A DNA stretch of 64,000 bases from Pithys albifrons albifrons (Eukaryota; Chordata; Aves; Passeriformes; Thamnophilidae), in the NCBI RefSeq assembly GCF_047495875.1, contig NC_092471.1, forward strand, positions 16,761,001 through 16,825,000, in the 5' to 3' direction. Made by a program: the position numbers and the translations under genes. This document shows, one piece after another, positions 1 through 29,144 of this stretch; position 1 is the first letter of the stretch, and each line of letters opens with the position of its first letter. The notes beneath the pieces were generated by a model. It saw only the letters and a program-made list of their open reading frames with translations, made no database searches and was not told where the DNA came from.

Positions 1-1050
1 AACCGTGCTGCTCCCTATGGATCCCCCTACAGATAGCCCATTACAGAGGGTGCTCTCACAGTATGCATCAGGACCTGGTGGAACTCACTGATCTGCCCAC
101 ACCCAGGGTTTGGGGAATGTCTCAAGAACAACCCAATGGCTCACCTCACTCCTGCTTGACACACATCAGGAAAGGCAGGTTTCAGCAAGTCATGGGGGCT
201 GCTGAGCTCTAAAGGCACCAGGACAGAGGGAGGAGGTGTCACAGGCCCCAGTGTAAGGTGAGGCCATGGGCAGTGTGGCTGCCTGTGCCCAAACCAGTCC
301 TTCCTGCACCCCTATTGTGAGGGATCTCACTGTGCCCCAGACCTGGAGCTTGCCTTGTGAACCGCAATGGGCAGGAAGGGTGTTGTTGGACCCATTCCCT
401 CTCCCAGGGCCTTGGGGGAACAACAAACAAGACAATTTACCTTGCTCCCATCCTGAAACTTTGGCAGCTCCCCTTGGCCTCCATGCAGAATCTTCTTTTT
501 GACCCCTTCCACATTCAGCAGGTAGGTTTCTTCCATTGCTGCTCCTGCGAGCCCCCAGGAGCAGCTCACAGGCACATGCACACCAGCACTCTCTGGCCCT
601 TCTTGAGATCTTTCTCTCTTTCTTGACTATCTGGACACACCTGTTATCTCCCAGGGCTGCTGCTGACCTTTTCCTTTCTGTGCTGGGGGCAGAGCTTGGA
701 GGCCTTCTCCCCTGCCCTTGGGGTTGTGAGACGAGTGTCCCACCGTGGCACACACTCACTGAAGTGCCCAGTGCCCTCTGTTGCCTTCTGTAACCTCCCT
801 TCTAATCCTCTTCCCACCCTGTCAGGTTAATCTGGGATTTGCCTGCCTAGTCTGTGATGAATTACAGAAACTCCCTGCTCAGGAGGGCCTCATTCCTCCC
901 ACAGAGTGATGGTACTTTTGACATAGCCCCACACAGCACATTTTGGGGAAGGAACTCAGCAGGACCCCAGGGTGCCCAGGCACAGCTCCTTGCAAGGGGG
1001 GCTGTGTGTGGTCAGACCTTTGGGAGACCACAGAGGAACAGGAAGATTGC
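1..1050. other. Gene-free stretch downstream of TAF7
   Basis: No exon with matching splice sites or recognisable peptide was found. The longest open frame (minus, 190-759) is low-complexity Arg/Ser/Gly-rich and resembles no family I know. This is probably intergenic DNA beyond the TAF7 polyadenylation site. Confidence 0.5.
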
Positions 1051-1073
1051 AACATCAAGGTTGGAAATGGTCC

Positions 1074-1079
1074 TTTATT
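1074..1079 (-). terminator. TAF7: TAF7 polyadenylation signal
   Basis: A canonical AATAAA reads on the minus strand about 370 nt downstream of the TAF7 stop codon. A GT-containing stretch follows within 40 nt. It is the first such hexamer after the stop, so it is the likely 3' end of the transcript. Confidence 0.6.
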
Positions 1080-1445
1080 AGAGTTTGGATTGTAGATACA
1101 AGCATTCCTCAAACACAAGAACAAGCTCCTCCCAGGCCCCAGCCCATCAAGCCCAAGACTCTGTAAGATGCAGAAACAACTACCGTGTTGTCCCAGGGAG
1201 ATCAGTGCTGACTGCTTACAGTAAATCCAGTGTTTTGGCTGCTCTCACAGGCATAGTCCAATTCTTTAGCTCCACCAGCCAAACCCAGCACAATGGATGT
1301 GAAAGCAGCTCTGGACATGGAACCTCCAGCACTGCACAGCAGCACAGGTGGCAGTAGAAGTGTGTGAGTAAAGCAAAGACTTTGGAGTGGCAGCTGACCA
1401 CCACTTTCAGCTCTGCTCACAGGTATGACGACCCAGGCCCACTCC

Positions 1446-4400
1446 TCACTTCTCCATGAGGGACTCCAGCTGCTCCTGCAGGGATGCCATCTGGGAAGAG
1501 GGAGAGAGGATTACAGTAAAACATGGCTGGGACTCAGGGCAGTCCCAGCCAGTCTGCTTTGTGTGTTGCCCAGAGCTGTGCCTGGGCACCTCTGGGACAG
1601 AACAGGCACTGCTCACACAAACCTGGAAAAAAGAACCTCCTGCCTTGGTACCTGGCTGAAGCACAGCTGCCTAGACAGGAAATCTGCCAAGACCTTACAG
1701 CCAGTACCTTTTTGTACATGGGTGCCAGTGAGTTTGAGTGTCATGTTTTACCCCAGGCAGCTACCCTGGCAGCTCTGGACTGCTGATTGGATGTGTTTTG
1801 GCTTACTGCTTCCCCAGAAGGAAGGCTGCAATCAACCCATTCCCTGCATCTCCTTGTGCCTCAGGAAGCTCCATCCTACTACAGAGGAGGTGAAACCACA
1901 CCTGATCTGTACTACTGGAGTTCACAGCAGCTGGTGCGGTACAGGATTGGGGAAGCTTTGTCAGAGGCCAAGCCTAGAACCATGTTGTGTCCCAGTACTT
2001 CCCATCCTACTGTGGGAGTTTTCTCACCTGCTGCTTCTCTCGCTCTTCCTGCTGCTTGAACTCATCCAGGACAGCCTGGAGACGGGTCTGTAGAGACAAA
2101 CATGCCAGACCACAGTTACCAAAGTGTTCTCAACCAAGCGGCTGCTACAACACATCAAATGGTTCAGCAGCCCCCAAGCTGCACTGACATCCACCCATCC
2201 TTATCTCCTCCAGTTTCATAGATTGCTTTGCTCCCACAGGGAAATGATGGAATGTGTATGGCCACACCAGAACTATTTTTAATCCAGCATGCAAAGGCCC
2301 CTGGTTTTTCTAGGCCAGCAGCTAAATCAGTCTGCTGGATCTAATGGCAAGCCAGTGCTAAGCAGAAGACTCAAAGATACCCCAAGAGAGCTCTCACCTT
2401 GAGGGCCAGGTTCTCCACTTTCATGATGAGATCCTCCTGGCGCTTCCTCCTGTCTTGAGTCTCCTGCAGTTTACTTTTCAGGTTGTCAATCTGTTTCTGG
2501 ATCCCCATGACTGGAAGGGAGAGCGAGTTCACACTAGGGCAGCAGCAGAGCTGGGCAGTGCAGCCTATCTGGCAACACAACAGTTCTGTGCTCTGCCACC
2601 CACTCACCTATCTGGTTGGAACCCTCATTCTCCTGCTGCTGCCCATCAGACTCATTCAGCTTGTCCTGCAGCTGTCTCTCCAAGTCTTCCTCAGTGTCCA
2701 TGATGTTCAGGTCTTCATCGTCATGATGATCCCTCTCATCTTCATCCTCGCTGCTGCTGCTGATATCATTAAATATCTCCCGCAGTTCATCATGTTCTAG
2801 GTGGAGGCAAAAGAGTTAAAACACAGCTGATGACCTCTCAGCACCCTTTGCCTGCCAGGGACCACATCACTTAGTAGGTGGAAAGAAAACAAGAGCCTTC
2901 CCCACCACACCTGAGGAGCCATGGCCTTGCTTGTGTCCCGACATCCCTGGGGAGGAGATGTCCAGGCTGGTGAGTGAACCATGGTTGTCCACTTCTTTTG
3001 TTTCATCTTCAGCAATGACTTCCCAGCCTGACATCAGGAACAGATGAGTCAAGGTAAAAAGAGGAACATAGAAGATGCACTATGATGAAAGAATGCTCAA
3101 AACTGCAGGAGATTACTGCTCCTTTAACTGTCTGGCTTTGCAGCTATAGATACCCAGGATGAAACATCCCAGACTCCTTTTTTGATGACTTCTCCTCTAC
3201 TGTTATTTCAGCTCCTGCTCAGTACAAGAAAGGTCATCATGAGGAAACAATAAGCTTTGAACAAGAAAAGGATGAGATCCCAAAACTTCAATGCCTCTTG
3301 TGTGCTTATCTCCCAGCCTCACACACACACACAAAGCTCAGCTTGTCTGTCCTTCCCAGAACCCCCAGGTCATGGTGTCCTGTCCTGCTCTTGAGCTTTT
3401 TTCCCCACCAAAAGGATACGGACACTGACAGCTTCGGCATCCGTGCTCAGGAGACGCTTCACCTCTTTTTCGACATCAGGAGACTCAATATACTGGGCCA
3501 GAGAGGGGAAAGAGAACAGAGACACTGATAAATGCCCTGTGCGTGCTGGTCAACTCCAACCCTCCACATCTGGACAGAGCCCTGTTTCATGGCTCTCATC
3601 TCTTAGGCTTTCTCTTCAGCACTTGCTCATGCTCAACCAAAAACTAATTTATGCACCTCTCTAAAACAATCCATCTTTTATTGTACAGAGCTCCTCAGTG
3701 GGTTGTGTGCTCTCATTTTTCTGATTATACTACTTATGAAATAAGACTTTCCACGTGTATGCAGAAAGTCCCTGAGGTCTTGATGGTCAACTCAGTTCCT
3801 TCTGATCTCACTTAAAAGATGGTTTAATTTTTCACTTTTAAATTCATCAGGAATCTTAATGCTGTGATGTCTCTCCTGTGGGCTATAAGAACATCTCAAG
3901 TAATTTGTTTCCCAAATGTCATGCAAAATCACGCTTCATCCCATTCTCAGAAACTGCAAAGGAGAGAAGAGTAAGTCTTCCCAGCCTCAGGGTGCTGCAT
4001 CTCCCCAACACCTTGCCTGGCTTGTGCATATGCACAGAGACAGTCTCTGAGCTCCATCTGTTGTCACTCCCCCGGCTGAAGTGACAGTTATACTATTTGT
4101 AGCACTGCCTGTTGGGGAAAGGAAGGGGCCATGCAGAGAGAGAAGACTGGGAAAGCAGGAATAAGTGAAGCCTCATTTCCATGCAAGCCTTCCTTCCCTT
4201 CTTCTCTGTGAGCAGGAGGAGATGTGCTATGGCAAGGCAGCCACAGGAATGAGGTCCAGCAGTACTCCACACAGAGGATTATCCCCTCAGGAGCATCTCA
4301 GAATATGGAGGAAGCACCCAAAAAAGTGTTTAAATCTATTACACTCCCTTCACCCTCATCTCAGGCAAGAAAGCATGTGCAGGCATGTTTAGAAATCACA

Positions 4401-6760
4401 GGTTTTCTAGACCAATAGACAGTTGCAGCTCTAATGTCTCTGCCTTCCTATCCCTTGGGTATTGTATCTGCATCTGTGTGAGAAACAACTCACCTTCTTC
4501 TTAGCTGTCTTCCGGAATCGCCTCTTCCGTACGTTTTTCAGAGGAAGAGTGACTGTGACAGAGGAAACAGATTGCATGTGTCAGGCAGATGGCCCAGTGA
4601 GAGAAGTGCATGTCAGAAGGGAGAAGAACCCTTCAGCAGCAGAGAGAGCCCCAGAAATGAAGCAGCAGCACAACCAGTACCTGGCAGCTGTGAGTACTCC
4701 GCACAGCTGTGGGGTATTGGGGTGGAGGAGCCTGGAGAGGTTTGGCACAGTCTCTACTCACTGCCATGGTTCCATATGAATTTCTTTTCTCTGTCCTTGT
4801 CCTTCTTCTTGTTTGCTTTGGGGTCCGTGCTCACTGTCTGCTCTTCCAAAGGCGGGTAGAGATCACCATCCACAGTGCAAACAAGCATCTGGAATGCCCC
4901 CACAAACACAAAGGTTTATCGTAAGGCAAGGACATGAGGATGTGAAAGAACAGTGTCTGTCCACTGCAAGTTGGAGCCAAAGGGATTCAGAGGCACAGGC
5001 TGCGAGAAACAGTTTCACACCCAGCTGAGGTGGACATAGCAGCAGTTAAGCTGTCACAAGGACAATCATATTTCATGCTCCAGAAATGAGGTTTCTGAAA
5101 TGAGGTTTCTAAACACCAAGTGGAATGCAGAATATTAAACTGCTAAAACTGTGAAAATACAGAAATTGGCCATGTTATACTGGGTGTCCAGCTGCTAGAG
5201 TGTTTCCAGAGTGCAAAGGTTTTCCTGGAGAGGGGAGCAAGGAATTAAGATGTTGGGGCAGGTGAGAAGGACAGCCCATACCTGGCAAATATCCGCTGTC
5301 TTGTAGAAGGTTTTCTTGTCAATGGTTTTTAAGCTCTCAGTGATGCAGGGCAGATCCACCAGCTTGGCTGCCAGAGGCACCCGGTCGACACGGACAATCC
5401 CGTGGCGCCCGTCCGCTGTGGAGAGCCATGGGACAGGTGAGAGCTGTGGCTGAACAGCCACATTGGGCAATACACCCCGGGCAGCAGAGACTCCACAGGA
5501 CAACACATGCTTCACTTGGGGACAGTCAGAGGAGGTTTAGGATGTCCTGGTGCTGCTCACTCACCGTGCAGCTCAATGGTGAGCCTGTCCTTCAGGTTGA
5601 CATTCCCAGACTGGACTGCTCGCCGCACAGTGGAGGCATATTCCTGGGAACACATACTTACTTTAGGAGAGGGTGTGCTTCCTCCAAGAATCCCTAGAGG
5701 CTTCTGCACAACCTATACAGCACTAAACACCTGTCAGCCCCACGCAGAACAGAACTGCAGGAGCCACGATGAAAACTGCACCCTCTTCCCAGCACCACAT
5801 TAACCCTGTGGCTCTGCTACTCCTGATGCTCTCCATATCCCTGGCATGGCACAACTCCCTGAGACAGACAACTTGCCAGAGCACCACAGCACTGGAAGAA
5901 GTTACAGCTCTCTGCACCAAGCCCTCCTGGTCTCAACAGGACACAGCCTCACAGAATCCCAGAATAGCTGGGGCTGGAAGGGACCTCTGGAGATCATCCA
6001 GTCCCCAAATCCATGCCCAGGCAGGGTCATCTGGAGCAGGTGACACAGGAACACATCCAGGTGGGTGTGGAATGTCTCCAGAGAGGGAAACTCCACAGTC
6101 TGCCTGTGGAGATGTTCCAGTGCTCTGCCACCCTCATGGAAAGAAGTTCTCCCTCCAGTTGAGGTGGAAGTTCTTGTGCCTGAGTTTATGTCCATTGATC
6201 CTCGTCCTGCCACTGGGCAACACTGAGAAGAGTCTCAGCTTCAAGCACCTAACAAATAGCATCGAGGGCACTTACAGACACAGCAACTGAAGAGTGAGCA
6301 CTTGCTAAATCTCTACCCTTACAGAGCTTTCCTCACTAACCCCCCCAAGTTGTCTCCCGAGCCTCCTGCTCTGTGAGGCTGGAGCTCCTCTTCAGGGGAT
6401 GTTCAAAAGGATGGGAACGGGCTACCCAGGTCCCAGAGCATCCAGCCTGCTCCCATGCCCCTTCAAAAGGATGGGAATGGACTACCCAGGTCCCAGAGCA
6501 CCCAGCCTGCTCCCACGCCCCTTCAAAAGGATAGGAATGGACTACCCAGGTCCCAGAGCACCCAGCCTGCTCCCACGCCCCTCGCCAGACGCGCAGATTC
6601 CCCCCGACTGCCCTGCAGCCCCTCCGGACCGCGGTGCTGGGCAGGCAGCCCGGCCCGGGGTCTGTGTCTCGGATGGGGCCGGGCAGGCTCTTACCGGCGG
6701 CAGCCGCAGCACGAACTGGCTCTCGAGCTCGTGCGGAGCATCGTCCTTGCCCTTGCTCAT
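1446..6760 (-). CDS. TAF7: TAF7, TFIID subunit 7 (intron-containing)
   Basis: Subunit of the general transcription factor TFIID; in other species TAF7 binds TAF1 and restrains its acetyltransferase activity. Eleven coding exons: 6695-6760, 5565-5643, 5282-5415, 4762-4888, 4494-4552, 3420-3492, 2911-3027, 2608-2796, 2398-2510, 2028-2087, 1446-1490. They sum to 1062 nt, or 353 aa against about 349 in human TAF7. Exon 1 starts [16 protein letters not shown], the family N-terminus. The TAFII55 domain follows, including [20 protein letters not shown], then a basic stretch ([14 protein letters not shown]), an acidic Ser/Asp/Glu segment and a C-terminal coiled coil. For exon 6, an earlier GT donor is possible. 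The one at 3420 was chosen because it restores the Arg-Trp of the family. Mammalian TAF7 is an intronless retrogene elsewhere in the genome, and this position is held there by TAF7L. The sequence here is far closer to TAF7 than to TAF7L. Product certain; symbol TAF7 preferred over TAF7L. Confidence 0.96.
5083..5110. repeat. 14-bp perfect tandem duplication
   Basis: GAAATGAGGTTTCT occurs twice head to tail in TAF7 intron 3. It is a short recent duplication with no sign of function. Confidence 0.8.
5951..6245 (-). mobile_element. CR1 LINE 3' fragment in TAF7 intron 1
   Basis: The stretch begins AGAATCCCAGAATAGCTGGG followed by GCTGGAAGGGACCTCTGGAGATCATCC-like sequence, which is the reverse complement of an avian CR1 3' end. 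It runs to CACTGAGAAGAGTCT near 6230, another CR1 landmark. The element is 5'-truncated and lies antisense to the plus strand, in the same direction as TAF7 transcription. Confidence 0.85.
6402..6581. repeat. Three tandem 60-bp units in TAF7 intron 1
   Basis: Units start at 6402, 6462 and 6522 with TTCAAAAGGAT and end in CCC(A/C)(T/C)GCCCC. Copies 2 and 3 differ at only a couple of bases; copy 1 is slightly more diverged. The array ends about 115 bp from TAF7 exon 1. The unit length is a multiple of three, so an open frame runs through it, but no coding evidence exists. Confidence 0.9.
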
Positions 6761-6910
6761 CCTTCCTTCTCCCGCCGACGGGAGGGCTTCGGCTCCCACC
6801 CCGCCCGCGATCCCGGTCCCGGTCCCGGCCCCGCGGAAGCCGAGCGTGGTCCCCGCCCCTTCCGCTCCGCTGCCGGCCCGTGCCCGCCCCGCCGGGGAAG
6901 GTGCGGGGCC
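6761..6910. promoter_or_regulatory. Bidirectional CpG promoter, TAF7 / NIPA-like
   Basis: Only 150 bp separate the minus-strand TAF7 start codon (6760) from the plus-strand NIPA-like start codon (6911). The stretch is very GC-rich. It contains CCCGGTCCCGG repeats, GC boxes (CCCCGCCCC near 6853) and ETS-like cores (GCGGAAGCC near 6833, CTTCCGCT near 6858), and no TATA box. This is the usual make-up of a divergent housekeeping promoter. Confidence 0.75.
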
Positions 6911-9501
<2,591 letters not shown>

Positions 9502-9981
9502 AAGTGTGTGAGGAAGCCTCAGAACTGCTGGCTCTGCTTCCACTGCCAAGGCTGAACATGCTGCCTCAGCTGCTGCTGCATTAGTAGGACCTGGCAGTTA
9601 CCTTCTGCCTGCCCCAGGTGCCATAAGGGTGACCTGCCACTGACAGGAGGCTGACAGGGCCAACAGCCTCCTGTGGCTCCAGACAGGAGCCCTGGGAAGT
9701 GCCCAGGTCCTTGGATCCTGTGCTTCTTCACTGTTCTGTTCCATGAAGAATTGATTTGCCTTTGTCAGGATCCAGGCAAGGACCCAGACCTTGGTGGTGC
9801 AGAGACCTGCAGCACTAACACAGTGTCAACCCTGACTGCAAGGCAGACCACACGTCTGGGGAGGCCTCAAAGTGTTTTTTAAAAACAGGATTAACAGTTG
9901 CAAAATGATCTAACATGGTGCTAAGGTTATCCAGAGAGAAGGTGGACGTCTGGCTTTAAAGGTGACATACACAGAATAATA

Positions 9982-9987
9982 ATTAAA
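9982..9987 (+). terminator. Candidate polyadenylation signal of the NIPA-like gene
   Basis: ATTAAA about 480 nt after the stop codon, followed by a T/G-containing stretch (AAGTTCTTGGTTTGC). An alternative canonical AATAAA lies at 11066-11071. Confidence 0.4.
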
Positions 9988-11106
9988 AATCCCTCTGTCA
10001 AGTTCTTGGTTTGCTCACTCTGCTAGAATTTATTTACAGATTCACATCCAAGACCAGAATACAGCCCAAACCGGGAGACTTCAGTGGTGCTGCCACATGC
10101 GGATGTGGCTCTTCAGAGGGACCAACCTCTTCATGCAACATCTGCTGTGCAGGTTGATGAAGCACCTGCTTACAGTATTCTATTAAAAACTGATCTGTTC
10201 AGTTACCAAGTGGTGAGTGATACATTTGTACTGAGAGCTGGGGCATCTGAAAGGTAGGAAGAATCACAGGAGTAGGAAAAACTCAGTGAATGCTCCAGAG
10301 AAACTCCAGTTAGAACAGGAGAGGAAATCACTCTGGGAACCTAATCCTTAGCTATTGAGGCAAGTTTCTGAAAGATAACTAGACAGCTGTGTCCTCACTG
10401 ATGTGTGTTTATATCAACATAGCTGTTTAACACATCCTGAATCTGTTCCAAGGGCTGCTGGCTACAAGCCACCCACAGGTGCTGTTCAGCCCCTTCTGCA
10501 ATGGGGTGTGTGCAGAGCTGCTTTTCCAGGCTCCTGTGGAGAGCTCCAAGCCACTGTCAGTGCCACTCCAGGCTTTCCAGAGCCACACTGCAAGTAAACA
10601 CTGCTGAAATGCTGTGCTGCCTTCCCAGAGAGCAGATCTGTTGGTTGTTTTTCCAGATAGAAGCTCCTCTTAGTGCCCTGGGGGCAGAGGTCCAGAAGAC
10701 ACACCCTCAGGTCTCCCACCAGTGATCTCCAAAGGTAAAAGTGCACGAGGTGATAAAGCAGCTGGTTAGTTATTTCCTGCATTCAGTCTCTCTAAAGAAA
10801 CTACTGTATAGGACAGCAGGAGCTCTTAAACCTTTAGGGAAAAAGAGGAAAAGCCACAGCCTCTCCCTGAAAGAAGTTCCTCTCCCAGAAATAAGTTTGA
10901 TTCATGGGACCATACAATTGAGCAACAAATCACAATTCAGAAAAAAACTTCTAGCCAGAAGACAATTATGCCCTCTTCCTACTAATTTTGTAAAAACAGG
11001 ATCACTGAGAAGGAAGTGGAGGGACAAGAAGCCCAGATTTTCCATTCTCAGCTGTGATCTACCTGAATAAAGGAGACTCTCCTGTTAAAAATTGACCCAG
11101 TTAATA

Positions 11107-11112
11107 TTTATT
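11107..11112 (-). terminator. TIMM8A: Candidate polyadenylation signal of TIMM8A
   Basis: AATAAA on the minus strand about 565 nt past the TIMM8A stop. A second AATAAA at 10029-10034 would give a longer 3' UTR of about 1.6 kb. The sequence alone does not decide between them. Confidence 0.4.
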
Positions 11113-11676
11113 ACATTTACCCAGGGAAAGCAGTTAATGGAGCAAGTCAGCATCGACAGAGTTGTGCTGCAGTGTGAAAATTGGTCACTTGGGCATGTGG
11201 ATGATTTACCGAGCAAGCCTGAAGTATTTTCCAGCAGTGGCACTGCCTGGGATGATCACTGTTCCCAACAAGCTCTTCTGGCTCCGGGTGTCTGTCCCGG
11301 CCTGCAATGGTGCCCGGGGCGATGTGAGGATGTGCCCAGGAGGGCTGGTCTGTGCAACACTGTTTAAGGCAGCACCCACGGGCTGGCCTCACCCAGAGCC
11401 CAGATTCACATCAGCAATAGAAATGCCCTCGGGATGAGCATCCCCACCGCTCTGTTCAGCCGAGGGGGCGCGTCCCACACACGCAGGGTCCCAGGACAAA
11501 GGGCGGCGGGGCCGGGGAGGGCACACCACCCCGGCGTGGAGCGTCCGTGTCTCTGTTGCAGGCTCTCATCTGGCTGCAGCTTCCCCGAGACTGGCATTAA
11601 TTAAATCCTACCCCCCGAGGTGATCCCGGCTCCTTCGGGCAGGGCTGGGCGTGGGCCAGGCCGGGCTGGGTCCGGC

Positions 11677-12478
<802 letters not shown>

Positions 12479-12605
12479 GGCGGTCGCGGGGCCCGGCCGG
12501 TCCCCCCCGGTGTCCCCTCTCTGTCCCCTCCCGGTCCCCGCCGGTGCCGCCGCGCCGCGACCTTCACGTGCCGCCGGTGCCGTGCCCGCCCCTTCCGCCC
12601 GCGCC

Positions 12606-12615
12606 GCGCATGCGC
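12606..12615. promoter_or_regulatory. NRF1-type site in the TIMM8A promoter
   Basis: GCGCATGCGC is a perfect palindromic NRF1 consensus about 130 bp upstream of the TIMM8A start codon. NRF1 commonly drives nuclear genes for mitochondrial proteins, so the placement is sensible. Binding is inferred from the motif only. Confidence 0.6.
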
Positions 12616-12625
12616 CCCGCGCGCC

Positions 12626-12644
12626 GCGCGCCCCCTGCCGGTGG
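12626..12644 (-). promoter_or_regulatory. CTCF-like motif between BTK and TIMM8A
   Basis: On the minus strand this reads CCACCGGCAGGGGGCGCGC, a close fit to the CTCF core. It sits between the BTK polyadenylation signal and the TIMM8A promoter. A nearly identical motif in the other orientation occurs at 25481-25499. Confidence 0.55.
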
Positions 12645-12678
12645 GGCGGAGCGGGCGCAGCCGGAGGCGGTGGAGGAG

Positions 12679-12684
12679 TTTATT
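12679..12684 (-). terminator. BTK: BTK polyadenylation signal
   Basis: AATAAA on the minus strand about 770 nt after the BTK stop codon. It is the first canonical hexamer, immediately after the repeat array that fills the 3' UTR. Confidence 0.6.
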
Positions 12685-12686
12685 GT

Positions 12687-12722
12687 GCGGGAGCGGGAGC
12701 GGGAGCGGGAGCGGGAGCGGGA
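12687..12722. repeat. GCGGGA hexanucleotide microsatellite
   Basis: Six near-perfect copies of GCGGGA lie within the BTK 3' UTR next to its polyadenylation signal. On the transcribed strand the repeat reads TCCCGC. Confidence 0.9.
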
Positions 12723-13330
12723 TGGGGCTGCGGGGGGGATGGAGCTCCGGGGCTGGGATGGGGATCCGGGGGTGATGGAGCTCCGGAGGTGTGATGGTGC
12801 TCCTGGGGTGATGGAGCTCTGGGAGGGGGTTGGGGCTCCGGAGCTGGGATGGAGCTCCGGGGCTGGGATGGGGCTCTGGAGATGTCATTTTGCTCCAGGG
12901 CAGTGGTGGAGTTCCAAGGATGGTGATGGTGCTCCGGGGATGTGACGGAGCTCCAGGGCAGTGATGGTGCTCCGGGGATGATGGAGCTCCAGGAAGTGAT
13001 GGTGCTCCGGGAATGTGATGGAGTTCCAGGGCCGTGATGAAGTTCCAGGGTGCTGATGGAGCCCTGGGGCAGTGTTGGAGCTCTAGGGATGTAAGAGAGC
13101 TCCGGAGGTGTGATGGAACCCTGAGGCAGTGATGTTGCTCCAAGATGGTGAATAAGTTCTGGGACAGTGATGTAGCCCCAGGGCTGTGATGGAGCTCCAG
13201 AGTGGTGATGGAGCTCTGGGGATGTGGTGGAGTTCCAGGATGGTGATGGAGCTCTGGGGCTGTAATGGGGCTCCAGGGTGGTGATGGGGTTCCAGGTGAT
13301 GATGGAGCCCTGGGGCAGTGATGGAGGTCC
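12723..13330. repeat. Diverged minisatellite filling the BTK 3' UTR
   Basis: Dozens of imperfect 14-18 bp units built on GATGGAGCTCCGGGG, with frequent TGATGGTGCTCC variants. On the BTK sense strand they read as CCCCGGAGCTCCATC-like units. The array begins about 120 bp after the stop codon and runs to the hexanucleotide repeat. It lacks stops in some frames and so produces long spurious open frames rich in Pro, His and Leu. Confidence 0.85.
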
Positions 13331-13436
13331 GTGGGGGCCCCCCAGGTCCCTGGTACCCTCACGCCATGTCTGTGACCACGGTGCCGCCTGACACATGGGT
13401 CTGTCCAGGCAGGCAGTGCTGTTGCTGGGCAGGTCA

Positions 13437-21441
<8,005 letters not shown>

Positions 21442-21452
21442 TCACCAGGTTG

Positions 21453-29090
<7,638 letters not shown>

Positions 29091-29119
29091 GCAACATCCC
29101 ACTCATCATCACGGACCAT

Positions 29120-29125
29120 ATTAAA
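29120..29125 (+). terminator. RPL36A: RPL36A polyadenylation signal
   Basis: ATTAAA 30 nt after the stop codon, followed by TGTGTTTTCTCGTGTTGG, a good GU-rich downstream element. The very short 3' UTR is normal for a ribosomal protein gene. Confidence 0.75.
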
Positions 29126-29144
29126 GTATTTAGAGTGAGCCATT

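Larger units (their letters stand above)
9502..11676. other. Convergent 3' region between NIPA-like and TIMM8A
   Basis: No gene is seen. The stretch holds the 3' UTRs of two convergent genes. Candidate plus-strand signals are ATTAAA at 9982 and AATAAA at 11066. Candidate minus-strand signals are AATAAA at 11107-11112 and 10029-10034. No repeat element was recognised. Confidence 0.6.

Noticed and set aside
190..759. 189-codon minus-strand open frame near the left edge
   Set aside because: No recognisable domain, low complexity, no supporting splice partners.
3420..3432. Alternative TAF7 exon 6 donor at 3425-3424
   Set aside because: It keeps frame but deletes the conserved Arg before Trp; the GTATCC donor at 3419-3418 restores it.
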